Shown: in pieces, positions 45,786 to 54,597 of the stretch
Position numbering within the stretch: the first letter of the stretch is position 1
How the letters are laid out: every line of letters starts with the position of its first letter
Assembly (NCBI GenBank): GCA_020633555.1
Contig: JACKDL010000006.1
Coordinates: 62,001-126,000 of the forward strand
Origin: Myxococcales bacterium
GTDB lineage: Bacteria > Myxococcota_A > Bradymonadia > UBA7976 > UBA1532
Length of the DNA: 64,000 nucleotides
Reading direction: 5' to 3'
Notes under the pieces: generated by a model
Told to the model about the DNA's origin: nothing
What the model saw: the letters and a program-made list of their open reading frames with translations, nothing else
Databases searched by the model: none
Program-made: the position numbers and the translations under genes

Positions 45786-47591
45786 ATGCCCCGGATCTTC
45801 CTCCTCACCCTCTTCCTCTTCGCAGGCGTGGCTCTGGCCGGGCCACGGGCGGGATCGTGGCGTCCGGTGGCCGGCGATCTGGGGCTGGCGGCGGTGGCGG
45901 CGGTGGCCCGCGGAGGCGACGGCCTCCTGTACGCGGCCTCGGGCGGTTGGGTGTACCGGCTGACCCCCGAAGGCCGATGGCGCACCGTCGGGCCCTACGC
46001 GCCGGCCTTGCGCTGGGACGAGGGGCAGTCCATCGAGGCCGTGGGCCCGTTCCCCCAGGCCTGGCTCGACCGCGAGTCCGACAAGGCCTTCGCCGCCATC
46101 GAGGCCATGGCCGCCAACGAGGCCGACGGCGACACGCTCACCGAGGACGCGGCGCGGCTCCTGCTGCAGGCCTACATCGACGAGCCCGATCCAGCGCGCG
46201 ACAGCCCGTACCGCGTGGTGGCCATGGCCCCTGCCAGCGACGGGGTGTGGGTGGTGACGGGGGCGGGGGTGCTCCGCGCCGGTTCCCTGGGCGTCCGCGG
46301 TCCGGTGGGCCATGTCCAGGAGGCCACCGCCGCGGTGGCCACCACCCAGGCGCTGTGGGTCGCCACGCCTGACCGCATGGTCCGCATCGGTGCCGATGGC
46401 ATGCCCCAGGAGCACCGCATCGGTCAGGTCGAGGGCCTGGCGGCCGACGCCCAGGGGCTGGTGTTCGTCGCCGACGGTACCGTCTGGGTCTGGCCCGAGG
46501 GCGGCGAGCCCGTCCGGCAGGGGCCGCCCACCGGGCGCCCCAGCAACGTGGCCGCCCACGGCGCCGTGCGCTGGGCCGCCACCGCGCTGGCGCTGTACCG
46601 CTGGGACGGCCGGGAGTGGGTGCTGTGCCCGCCCACGGGCATCGAGCCGCGGCGGATGGTGGCGGGGGCGCACGGCCTGGTGATCCTGGGCGAGAACCGG
46701 CTGCTGTTCGTTGACTCGCAGTGCCAGGCCATGGAGCGCCAGCAGCCCCCTTGGCCGGGGGGCATGGCCCTCATGGACGTGCACGCCGAGGGCGACGACG
46801 TCTGGCTCGCCACCAGCACCGGCCTGAGCGAGCTGGTGGACGCCTCGGTGACGGCCGCCGATGCCGGGCGCGTGGCCGCCTTCAAGCGCGCGGTCCGGCG
46901 CCTGCCCACCCTGGAGGAGGTCAGCGCGGCGGCGGTGCGCTACCAGCGGCTGGACGCCAGCGCGCGCAGCTTCGGCTGGCGGCCCATCATGCGGGGCCTG
47001 CTGCCCGATGTGCGCCTGATGTACGAGGTCTCGCCCTTCCGGATCGAGACCTACGACGCTCTGAGCGATCAGCTCCTGACCGTCGAGGTGAACCCCATCC
47101 GGCCCCGCTGGCTGGCCATGGCCGAGTGGACCGTGCGCTTCGACCTGCTGGGTGCGCTGTTCGACGTGCAGCGGGCCAGCAGCCTGGGCGAGCTGGATCC
47201 GGGCGCGACGGCGGACGACGACCCGGCGCCGGATCCCGACGCCGAGGCCACGCCCGACACCGAGGATGGCCTGGTGACCCCCGAGGACGTGTTCGTCGAC
47301 GACACCCTGGGCGACAGCGACGCCGAAGAGGTGGCCGACGCAGCGTCCTCGGTGGCTGCGGCGCTGCTGGCCGTGGAGCGTCGACAAGCCGAGCGCGACC
47401 GCCAGAAGCTGCTCACCGAGGTCGCTCGCCTTTACCGGGAGCGGCTGCGCACCATGTACCGCCTGTGGGTGCAGCTCGAGCCGGACGGCACCCATCTGGC
47501 CGACGTGATGCGCCTGCGGGAGACCGACGCGCGCCTCGACGCCCTGACCGGCGGCGGGTTCACCCGCTACGCGCCCACCACCGAACCCTGA
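45786..47591 (+). CDS. Exported beta-propeller protein with paralogous C-terminal module
   Basis: 601 residues with a signal peptide MPRIFLLTLFLFAGVALAG. Residues 30-360 are repeating Trp/Gly-containing strands (GLLYAASGGWVYRLTPEG, GLVFVADGTVWVWPEGG), likely a beta-propeller. Residues 400-600 hold a module with FGWRPIMRGLLPDVRLMYEV, an acidic insert (ATPDTEDGLVTPEDVF) and LLTEVARLYRERLRTMY plus RLDALTGGGFTRY. The same module forms the whole of the next gene. An ATG with no Shine-Dalgarno lies about 9 nt after a TAGAAC -10-like sequence. Function unknown. Confidence 0.75.
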   Translation: MPRIFLLTLFLFAGVALAGPRAGSWRPVAGDLGLAAVAAVARGGDGLLYAASGGWVYRLTPEGRWRTVGPYAPALRWDEGQSIEAVGPFPQAWLDRESDKAFAAIEAMAANEADGDTLTEDAARLLLQAYIDEPDPARDSPYRVVAMAPASDGVWVVTGAGVLRAGSLGVRGPVGHVQEATAAVATTQALWVATPDRMVRIGADGMPQEHRIGQVEGLAADAQGLVFVADGTVWVWPEGGEPVRQGPPTGRPSNVAAHGAVRWAATALALYRWDGREWVLCPPTGIEPRRMVAGAHGLVILGENRLLFVDSQCQAMERQQPPWPGGMALMDVHAEGDDVWLATSTGLSELVDASVTAADAGRVAAFKRAVRRLPTLEEVSAAAVRYQRLDASARSFGWRPIMRGLLPDVRLMYEVSPFRIETYDALSDQLLTVEVNPIRPRWLAMAEWTVRFDLLGALFDVQRASSLGELDPGATADDDPAPDPDAEATPDTEDGLVTPEDVFVDDTLGDSDAEEVADAASSVAAALLAVERRQAERDRQKLLTEVARLYRERLRTMYRLWVQLEPDGTHLADVMRLRETDARLDALTGGGFTRYAPTTEP

Positions 47592-47608
47592 TGAGAGAGA
47601 GGATCCGC

Positions 47609-48256
47609 ATGCGCGACCCGCTGAAGACCCTGGGGCTCGCTCTGGCCCTCGCCACCGTGGCGGCCCCTGCGTTCGCGCAGCCGGCCGCCGAGAAGGCCGC
47701 CGGCCTCCTGTCGCGGTTCGACCGGGAGCCCACGGTCAACCAGACCCAGCAGGCGGCGTTGGACTACGCCAAGCTGCACCCCGAGATCTACGAGAGCATG
47801 GCGACACGCTCGCGGCTGCGGGGTCTGCTGCCCGAGGTGCGGCTGCGGGTCACCAAGGACGACGACGAGGAGTCGCGCAGCGTGGCGCGCTTCGATCAGG
47901 CCGGGGTGGCCGGGGAACGCACCGGCTACGACACCCTGGCGGACGACCTGCAGTTCATGGGCGAGGCGCGGTGGCGGCTGGGCGACGTGGTCTTCAACAA
48001 CCAGGAGACCGCCGTGGCCCGCGAGAACCGCTACGGCGCCCGAGAGCGCCGGCAGCTCCTGCAGACCGTGACCCAGATCTACTTCGAGCGGCGCCGGGCC
48101 CAGATCGAGCTGGTGAACTCGCCGCCCAAGGATCCCACGGCGCGCGCGCTGGCGGATCTGAAGATCCAGCAGCTCACAGGGGAGCTCGACGCCATGACGG
48201 GGGGCCGGTTCAGCCGGCTGGTGGCCAACGGGGGCCAGCCGCTGCCCATCGAGTGA
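47609..48256 (+). CDS. Exported paralogue of the C-terminal module of the preceding protein
   Basis: 215 residues with a signal peptide (TLGLALALATVAAPAFAQ). The body shows RLRGLLPEVRLRVTKDDDEE, MGEARWRLGDVVFNNQETA, LLQTVTQIYFERRRAQIELV and LDAMTGGRFSRLV, parallel to the last 200 residues of the upstream protein. A long helix (AVARENRYGARERRQLLQTV) may form a coiled coil. GAGAGG 8 nt upstream favours the ATG at 47609 over the one at 47591. Probably exported to the periplasm together with its neighbour. Confidence 0.75.
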   Translation: MRDPLKTLGLALALATVAAPAFAQPAAEKAAGLLSRFDREPTVNQTQQAALDYAKLHPEIYESMATRSRLRGLLPEVRLRVTKDDDEESRSVARFDQAGVAGERTGYDTLADDLQFMGEARWRLGDVVFNNQETAVARENRYGARERRQLLQTVTQIYFERRRAQIELVNSPPKDPTARALADLKIQQLTGELDAMTGGRFSRLVANGGQPLPIE

Positions 48257-48324
48257 GGCGCGGTGGCGCCCACCGGGGGTGGCCTGACAGGCTGAACGGG
48301 TCGATCGGGGAGGAACCCAGCAAG

Positions 48325-50232
48325 ATGAAGACGCGGATCATCACGGGGCTGTTGCTGGCGCTGGTGGGTGCGGGCGCCGGCCTGGCGCTGCCCGGCTGCG
48401 ACGAGGCCAAGTGCAGCCAGGGCAACCCCTGCGGCAAGAGCTGCCCTGCAGGGCAGAGCGGCCTGTGCGTGGCGAAGGGGATCTGCGAGTGCGTCGTGGG
48501 CGGCGCCGGTGGGGGCGGCGGCTTCGACAGCGGGGTCGACGTGAACTGCCGGCCCGTGGCGCTGAATGAGCTGCGGATCAACGAGGTGATGACCGACGGC
48601 GACGGCCGCGACGATGACACCGAGTTCGTGGAGATCGTCAACCTGGCCGGCGAGTCGGTGAACCTCGAGGGCGTGCGCCTGCTCGAGGTGGGCGAGGATC
48701 GCCCCAAGCTGACCTTCGGCTCGAGCTGCCTGCCGGCGCTGGGCGTGGTGGCGGTGTTCCGCAACCCCGAGAACACGGTCACCAACCCGCCCGCCGGCAT
48801 CGTCTACGACCTCGGCGGGGCGAGCTTCGGCTTCCCCAACTCCGCCGACTACCAGCTCGTGCTGCAGAGCCCCGACGGCTCCCTGTTCGACCAGTTCGCC
48901 GTGTCGACGGCGCTGGTGGCCTCGGGCGTGAGCGCCAACCGCAGCCCTGACTTCGTGGGCAACGACGTGGTGCGGCACGACAGCCTGGGCGGGCAGGGGG
49001 CCTCACCCGGGCGCTGCGCCAATGGCGGCATCTTCGCCAGCGGCTGCGTCCCCGGCGGGGGTGGCGGCGGCGACGGGGGCGTGATGGACGGCGGCCCGCC
49101 GCCCGTCTGCGATCCCGCGCCCTTCGGGGCCCTGGTGCTCAACGAGGTGCTGGTGGACGGCGCCGAGGGCGGATCCGCCGAGACCGACGAGTTCATCGAG
49201 CTGGTGAACACCTTCGACCAGCCCGTGGATCTCACCGGCATCACCGTGACCAAGAACGGCGACGATGCGCCGCTGATCAGCTTCGAGTCCGGGTGCTTGC
49301 CCGCGCGCGGCGCCGTGGCCATGCGCAAGGAGGTGGCGAACTGGACCTACGCCCCTCAGCCCGCAGCCCTGCCCACGGTCAGTGAGCGCTTCAGCTCGCT
49401 CACGAACTCCACCGACAACACCCTGGTCCTTGCCGACGGCACAGGCGAGGTGCTGAGCAGCATCACCGTCCCGCGCGGCCTGGTGCAGGAGGGCGTCAGC
49501 GCCAATCGTGACCCCGATCTCTCGGGCGATCAGGTGGGCTCGCACGCGGCCCTGTTCGCGGGCGTGCCCAGCAGCCCCGCACTCTGCCCGGACGGCCGGA
49601 ACACCTACGCTGACGGTTGCGCGCCGCCCGTGAACCCCGAGATGGGCCCGCCCGAGGATGGGGGCATGGACATGGGGCCGCCCGCGGACATGGCGGTGCC
49701 GCTGCCCTGCGATCCCGCCGAGCCCGGCGACATCGTCATCAACGAGGCCCTGATCGACGGCGCGGTGCCCTCCACCGAGACCGACGAGTTCGTCGAGCTG
49801 GTGAACACCCTGGATCGGGCGGTGGCGCTCGACGGCCTGCGGCTGATGGCAATGCGGCCCGACAACGCGCCGGTGGTGTACTACCGCTGGACGGGCGGCT
49901 GTCTGCCGGCTCACGGGGCCGTGGCGGTCAACGACGACGAGGCGCTGACCCAGTACTTCCCGGTGCCCGACGTGGCGCCGCTGGCCGAGGTGTCCGAGGC
50001 GGGCAACTCGCTGGCCAACGGCAGCGTGTGGACCTTCCGCCTGGAGCTCGCTGGCGAGGTCCTGAGCGAGTTCGTGGCCGATGGCGGCGCTGACGACGGC
50101 GGCGTGAGCCTGATCCGGGTGCCCGACCTCACCGGCGACCAGATCCAGCGCCACGACCAGGCCTACCCGGGCACTATGAGCAGCCCCGCCCGGTGCCCCA
50201 ACGGCCTGCGCTACAGCAGCGGCTGCCGGTGA
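48325..50232 (+). CDS. Lipoprotein with three lamin-tail (LTD) domains
   Basis: 635 residues. The signal ends LALPGC with D-E next, then a Cys-rich stretch (CSQGNPCGKSCPAGQSGLC). Three LTD-like domains follow at about residues 80-245, 265-430 and 465-635. Each starts INEVMTDG or LNEVLVDG with TEFVEIVNLA, and ends ANRxPDxxGDxxxxH plus a C-terminal Cys. LTD domains occur in secreted nucleases and adhesins and may bind DNA or protein. The gene overlaps the MBL-fold lipoprotein by 4 nt. Likely surface-located; ligand unknown. Confidence 0.82.
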   Translation: MKTRIITGLLLALVGAGAGLALPGCDEAKCSQGNPCGKSCPAGQSGLCVAKGICECVVGGAGGGGGFDSGVDVNCRPVALNELRINEVMTDGDGRDDDTEFVEIVNLAGESVNLEGVRLLEVGEDRPKLTFGSSCLPALGVVAVFRNPENTVTNPPAGIVYDLGGASFGFPNSADYQLVLQSPDGSLFDQFAVSTALVASGVSANRSPDFVGNDVVRHDSLGGQGASPGRCANGGIFASGCVPGGGGGGDGGVMDGGPPPVCDPAPFGALVLNEVLVDGAEGGSAETDEFIELVNTFDQPVDLTGITVTKNGDDAPLISFESGCLPARGAVAMRKEVANWTYAPQPAALPTVSERFSSLTNSTDNTLVLADGTGEVLSSITVPRGLVQEGVSANRDPDLSGDQVGSHAALFAGVPSSPALCPDGRNTYADGCAPPVNPEMGPPEDGGMDMGPPADMAVPLPCDPAEPGDIVINEALIDGAVPSTETDEFVELVNTLDRAVALDGLRLMAMRPDNAPVVYYRWTGGCLPAHGAVAVNDDEALTQYFPVPDVAPLAEVSEAGNSLANGSVWTFRLELAGEVLSEFVADGGADDGGVSLIRVPDLTGDQIQRHDQAYPGTMSSPARCPNGLRYSSGCR

Positions 50233-51353
50233 AGCGCCGCCGCCTCCCCGCGGGGCTCGCCCTGGCCTGCACCGGCGCGCTGGCGCTCGGCGGCTGCCCC
50301 GACACGACGCTGCCGCCCTTCGACGGCAGCGGGCGCGCCCGGGTGTGCACCGCCGACGAGCTGTTGGCCTTCCAGACCGCGGGCTTCGTCGAGGAGCGCG
50401 ACGACCTGTGGATCGCCTTCGTGGACGTGGGCCACGGGGACGCCACCTGGATCCGCACGCCGGGCATCCCGGGGGTGGACGCCCAGGAGATCCTGGTGGA
50501 CGCCGGCAACTGCCGGGTCATGGACGGCGACTGCGGCCTGCCGCCGGGCACGGTGAACGACGCCAGCACCCCGGACGGCGTGGGCGCCCTCATCGACTTC
50601 ATGAGCGGTAGCGGGCTGCCCCCCGGGCAGCGCATCGACCTGCTGGTGGCCACGCACCCCGACAAGGACCATTACGGCGGCGTGTGGCGGGTGCTCGACG
50701 AGTACGACGTGGCGGCCTTCCTCGACCCGGGCATCGCGGCGGTGGACCAGAGCACCTACCAGCTCGCCCTGGACAAGGTGGGTCAGGAGCAGGGCGTCGT
50801 CGTGCTGCGTCCGGCGCAGGACGCGGGCATCGACCCCAGCCGCCCCGGCTCGGGCGCGCGCCGCGCGACGTGGGGTCGCGGACTGGCGGCCACCCTGCTG
50901 GCCTCGGACAAGGACGCCCGGGACGACAACAACGGCTCCATCGTCTTGCGCTTGGACTACCTGGGCGTGCGGATCCTGCTGGCCGCCGACGCCGAGGCGC
51001 CGCTGGACGCGCAGCTCGCCGCGCTCGGCTCGGACGCCCAGGCGCAGGTGCTGCGCTCGGGCCACCACGGCGGCGTGGACACCAGCACCCAGACCCTGCT
51101 GGACGCCGTCTTCCCGGCCGCAGTGACGGGGCTACGCTACGCCATCGTGTCGGCGGGCGAGCGTGACGGGCTGCCCCGCGACGACACCCTCGACCGGCTC
51201 CTGGGCGCGGTGGGCGCAGCGCGCCTGTACCGCACCGATCGGGACGACGCCGGCAAGTCGCAGGTGGACGCCCCAGGCGACGATCACGTCCTCCTGCGCG
51301 TGACCGGCGAGGGGGAGCTGACCGTCTGCTATGCCTTTCCGGACCGCGGCTGA
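50229..51353 (+). CDS. Lipoprotein with ComEC/Rec2-like metallo-beta-lactamase fold
   Basis: 374 residues with a lipoprotein signal ending LALGGC. The MBL core resembles the C-terminal domain of ComEC: DVGHGDATWIRTP, LVDAGNCRVM, LLVATHPDKDHYGGV (the HxxxDH metal-binding motif), DNNGSIVLRLDYLGVRILL, ADAEAPLDAQL and VLRSGHHGGVDTST. In ComEC this domain degrades the non-imported DNA strand. There is no membrane channel here, so it would be an anchored extracytoplasmic enzyme, perhaps a nuclease or phosphodiesterase. GTG overlaps the LTD gene stop. Coupling to DNA-binding-like LTD domains is suggestive. Confidence 0.83.
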   Translation: MKRRRLPAGLALACTGALALGGCPDTTLPPFDGSGRARVCTADELLAFQTAGFVEERDDLWIAFVDVGHGDATWIRTPGIPGVDAQEILVDAGNCRVMDGDCGLPPGTVNDASTPDGVGALIDFMSGSGLPPGQRIDLLVATHPDKDHYGGVWRVLDEYDVAAFLDPGIAAVDQSTYQLALDKVGQEQGVVVLRPAQDAGIDPSRPGSGARRATWGRGLAATLLASDKDARDDNNGSIVLRLDYLGVRILLAADAEAPLDAQLAALGSDAQAQVLRSGHHGGVDTSTQTLLDAVFPAAVTGLRYAIVSAGERDGLPRDDTLDRLLGAVGAARLYRTDRDDAGKSQVDAPGDDHVLLRVTGEGELTVCYAFPDRG

Positions 51354-51425
51354 CGGCCCGCGCGCGATCCGCCCCCACGCACCATAAGCCTCCCGATCCG
51401 TTCCACGATCTCCGCGTCGGGCCCG

Positions 51426-51455
51426 TTGACACGGGTCCGCAAGCGCTTCTATAAG
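51426..51455 (+). promoter_or_regulatory. Strong sigma-70-type promoter of the parA-like gene
   Basis: TTGACA (51426-51431) and TATAAG (51450-51455) are 18 bp apart; TATAAG differs from consensus at the last base only. The predicted leader is about 40 nt. The rest of the 147-bp gap shows nothing further. Confidence 0.65.
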
Positions 51456-51500
51456 CACCTACATCGACCGACAGGTCATCGAGCCACTCAGGAGCCATCG

Positions 51501-52595
51501 ATGTCGACCCCGGCCGAGTGCCAGGTCTGCAAGACGCGGTTCGTGCCGCGTTTCGCCTACCAGCGGCAGCGCACCGCCACCGACGTCCTCTACTTCTGCA
51601 GCCAGGCCTGCCACGAGCAGCACCTGTTCGCGGCCCACCAGAAGACCTGCTCGGTCTGCGAGGCCCGCTTCGACCTGCAGTACGCGTTCCAGCAGACCCA
51701 GGTGGACGGCGAGGTCCGCTACTTCTGCTCCACCGGCTGCCGGGACCACGAGATGTCGGCGGTGCGCGAGCGGGCGGGGCGCGTGCGGCGCATCGCCGTG
51801 CTGAACCAGAAGGGCGGCACGGGCAAGACCACCACCAGCGTGAACCTGGCCGCCGGCCTGGCCGAGGCGGGGCACCGGGTCCTGATCATCGACCTGGACG
51901 CGCAGGGCAACGTGGCCGTCTCGCTGGGCCTGAACGCCCCCAAGACCATCTACGACGTCATCGCCGAGGGGGCCCACCCCGCGGACTGCATCGTGAAGGT
52001 CACCGACCGCCTGGACGCCCTGATCGCCAACACCAGCCTGGCCAACGCCGAGCTGCGGCTGGCGGCGGCTCGGGACCGTTACAAGGTCCTGGCCAACCGC
52101 ATGCAGGGCGTCACGAACTACGACTACATCATCATGGACTGCGGGCCGAGCTTGAGCCTGCTGAACCAGAACGCCCTGACCTACGCCGACGACATCCTCA
52201 TCCCGGTGTCGTGCGACTACCTGGCGCTGGTGGGGGTCAAGCAGATCCTGCGCACCCTGAAGAAGGTCAATGAGCTGCTCCTGCACCCGGTCAACATCCT
52301 GGGCGTGGTGCCGACCTTCTTCGACATGCGCACCCGGATCAGCGTCGAGGCCGTGGGCACGCTCAAGGCCTACTTCAAGGATCGGGTGCTGCCGCCCATT
52401 CGGGTGAACACCCGCCTGAAGGAGGCACCCAGCCACAAGAAGACCATCTTCGAGTACGCCCCCGACTCGCGGGGGGCCAAGGACTACCGGAAGCTGGTGC
52501 AGCGGGTGATCCACCTGTGCTCGGCCAGCGGCGGTGAGGTGGTGGACGAGGACGACGACACCGGGGAGGACTCCGTTGAGCGATCAGGAACGTGA
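51501..52595 (+). CDS. ParA/MinD-type ATPase with two N-terminal zinc fingers
   Basis: 364 residues. Residues 1-80 hold two near-identical modules of the form C-x2-C-x22-C-x3-C: Cys 7, 10, 33, 37 and Cys 50, 53, 76, 80, each with YFC(S/T) before the third Cys (TRASH/MYM-like treble-clef type). Residues 95-340 are a complete ParA ATPase: deviant Walker A QKGGTGKTTTSVNLA (Lys104 and Lys109), IIDLDAQGN, YIIMDCGPS and VNTRLKEAPSHKKTI. The tail is acidic. Such ATPases position DNA or protein cargo on the nucleoid. A 20-nt overlap couples it to the RHH gene. The zinc fingers are unusual for a ParA. Confidence 0.9.
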   Translation: MSTPAECQVCKTRFVPRFAYQRQRTATDVLYFCSQACHEQHLFAAHQKTCSVCEARFDLQYAFQQTQVDGEVRYFCSTGCRDHEMSAVRERAGRVRRIAVLNQKGGTGKTTTSVNLAAGLAEAGHRVLIIDLDAQGNVAVSLGLNAPKTIYDVIAEGAHPADCIVKVTDRLDALIANTSLANAELRLAAARDRYKVLANRMQGVTNYDYIIMDCGPSLSLLNQNALTYADDILIPVSCDYLALVGVKQILRTLKKVNELLLHPVNILGVVPTFFDMRTRISVEAVGTLKAYFKDRVLPPIRVNTRLKEAPSHKKTIFEYAPDSRGAKDYRKLVQRVIHLCSASGGEVVDEDDDTGEDSVERSGT

Positions 52596-52881
52596 GGCCG
52601 GGGGCCACATCGGCGACCTCTTCAACGACGAGGCGGCGGTCGACGAGTTCTTCTCGCCGGGGCGTGCCTTGCGGCCGCCCGCAGCCGCCAAGCCGTCCAA
52701 GGCCAGCAAGCCCGAGCACTACAAGGTGATCTCGATCAGCCTGTACCTCGACGACATCGAGCGGCTGAAGGACATCGTCAAGGCGTTGAAGGCCAAGGGG
52801 CACACCCGGGCCAACCGCTCGCTCGTCATCCGCGAGGCGTTGCGGCAGCTCGATCTGGACGAGTTCCCGCCCCAGGGGTGA
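52576..52881 (+). CDS. Small RHH-type partner of the ParA-like ATPase
   Basis: About 101 residues from a TTG start with GGAGGA upstream, overlapping the parA end by 20 nt in another frame. The N-terminal 50 residues look disordered (GGHIGDLFNDEAAVDEFFSP, then Pro/Ala/Lys). The C-terminal half is a ribbon-helix-helix module: YKVISISLYLDDIERLKDIV followed by NRSLVIREALRQL. ParA partners of the ParG/omega type are also small RHH DNA-binding proteins with a flexible N-terminus that stimulates the ATPase. It is a plausible DNA-binding partner, though no parS-like site is visible. Confidence 0.8.
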   Translation: MSDQEREAGGHIGDLFNDEAAVDEFFSPGRALRPPAAAKPSKASKPEHYKVISISLYLDDIERLKDIVKALKAKGHTRANRSLVIREALRQLDLDEFPPQG

Positions 52882-52896
52882 GCCGCGTGGCCGGGC

Positions 52897-54528
52897 CTAC
52901 GGGGCCTCGATGACCTCCACGGGCACCGAGCGCCAGGTGAGGCAGGCGCTGTAGGCGTCCAGGGTGCCGTCGCCGTCCAGGTCCAGATCCGGATCCAGCA
53001 GGTTCATCACCAGGGGCGCCAGCTCCGGCGGCAGCGCTGCCAGGCCCCGGGCCAGCTCCGCCTCGCTCACCACGCCGGTGACCGTCCCCATCTCGATGCC
53101 CAAGCCGTCCTCGTCCAGCGTCAGCGACCCGGTGATCACGGCGTTGCTCACCCGCAGCTCGCCCGGGAGGCCCCCCGGGACGGGCAGCCCGAGCTGGAAG
53201 TCGCCGGGCCCGGCGGTGACCTGACCCGCCACCATCAAGGCGTTCGGGAAGAGCATCCGCGGCACCCCGTTGGGGCCGAAGCTGTCAGGGGTGATCTGGA
53301 TCCGGCCGAGCCCCGCGGGGCGCCCGCGCAGCAGGGACAGATCAAACCGGCCGTCCGCCACCCCGATGGGCAGCCCCTCCACCGACGGCAGCAGGGTCAG
53401 GCTCCCATCCTGGATGGCCTGAGCCAGCAGCCCATTGGACAGCAAGGCCAGCGCGGCGAACGCGTTGTCTTCCAGGCCATCACCGTCGAAGTCGCGGCAC
53501 GGATCCACCACCGCGGCGGGGGCGATGACCAGCTCCGTCATGTGGCTCGACGACCGGCCGCAGGGGGCGTCCCGGCCGTCGCAGTTCTGGTCGATGCCGT
53601 CGCCGCACACGTCCTGGGCCTGGGGGCTGATGGCCGGATCCTCGTCGGCGCAGTCCTGGATGGGGCACAGGGCGGCGCAGTCCACCCCCTCCGGGCACGG
53701 GCCCTGGCAGTCCACGCCGCAGCCCGGGAAGCCATCGCCGTCCCCGTCAAAGCCCTCGTCGGCGGTGCCGTCGCAGTCGTCGTCCAGGCCGTTGCAGCGC
53801 TCCTCGCCGGGTTCGCCCGCCACTGCGTCACAGGCGGCCGCGCCCGCGTCGCAGATCACCGCGCCGCCCACGGCACAGGCGCCGACCCCCGCCACACAGG
53901 GCTCGCCCAGCCCGAAGCCCTCGTCGACCTCGCCGTCGCAGTCGTCGTCCTCGCCGTTGCACTGCTCCTCCCCCTGGACGGCGCACTCGCAGCCGTTGAA
54001 GGGGAGCATGTCGGCGTCGCCCCAGCCGGCTTCGCAGGCCGCCAGCTCGCAGACGCCGTCCACGCACCGCCCCCCGCCGTGCTCATAGGTGCACGCCCGG
54101 CCGCAGGCCCCGCAGTTGTTCGGGTCGCGGGCCACGTCGATGCCTTCGTCCACCCGGCCGTCACAGTCGTCGTCGATGCCGTTGCACAGCTCCGCGACAG
54201 GGGCGCGGACTTGACCGTCGCAGACCGCCTCGGCGCCGTCGGCGCTGCACACCACGCGCCCGCTGCCGGCACAGGGGCCTTCACCTACGGTGCAGGGCTG
54301 GCCTAGGGTGGGGAAGTCCTCGTCCACCTCGCCATCGCAGTCGTCGTCCGCCGCGTTGCACGCCTCGTCCACGGGCTCACAGGCCGCCCCAGCGTCCACC
54401 TGGGCGTCGGTCAACAGGCCGGTGTCGACGGTGGCATCGTCGGTGGTGGGGCCCGTGCCTCCGCCCCCGTCGTCGCACGCGATCAGGGCCAGCAGGGCGA
54501 CGGCGCACGGCAGCGGCGCGAGGCGCAT
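52897..54528 (-). CDS. MopE-repeat lipoprotein with a C-terminal beta-rich domain
   Basis: 543 residues. The signal ends VALLALIAC followed by D-D and a Gly tether. Four MopE-type repeats of the form CN(A/G)xDDDCDG(E/R/T)xDE plus a divergent fifth lie between about 50 and 325. After that is a 200-residue domain with strands (GRFDLSLLRGRPAGLGRI, VSNAVITGSLTLDEDGLGI) and a calcium-like DLDLDGDGTLDAY end. Repeats bind Cu or Ca in related proteins. Resembles the giant lipoprotein at 31.9-36.8 kb but lacks its Gly tail. Likely surface-exposed. Confidence 0.82.
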   Translation of the reverse strand: MRLAPLPCAVALLALIACDDGGGGTGPTTDDATVDTGLLTDAQVDAGAACEPVDEACNAADDDCDGEVDEDFPTLGQPCTVGEGPCAGSGRVVCSADGAEAVCDGQVRAPVAELCNGIDDDCDGRVDEGIDVARDPNNCGACGRACTYEHGGGRCVDGVCELAACEAGWGDADMLPFNGCECAVQGEEQCNGEDDDCDGEVDEGFGLGEPCVAGVGACAVGGAVICDAGAAACDAVAGEPGEERCNGLDDDCDGTADEGFDGDGDGFPGCGVDCQGPCPEGVDCAALCPIQDCADEDPAISPQAQDVCGDGIDQNCDGRDAPCGRSSSHMTELVIAPAAVVDPCRDFDGDGLEDNAFAALALLSNGLLAQAIQDGSLTLLPSVEGLPIGVADGRFDLSLLRGRPAGLGRIQITPDSFGPNGVPRMLFPNALMVAGQVTAGPGDFQLGLPVPGGLPGELRVSNAVITGSLTLDEDGLGIEMGTVTGVVSEAELARGLAALPPELAPLVMNLLDPDLDLDGDGTLDAYSACLTWRSVPVEVIEAP

Positions 54529-54597
54529 GGAGACCTCCCAAGTCCAGTCGGGGTCCAGGGATCCTGGCCACCGGGAGGCGGCCAGCGCAAGCGGGGC

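Noticed and set aside
51354..51500. Possible tRNA or small RNA in the gap before the ParA gene
   Set aside because: No cloverleaf or conserved tRNA bases; the gap is explained by a promoter. Other gaps are shorter and likewise hold no RNA gene by eye.
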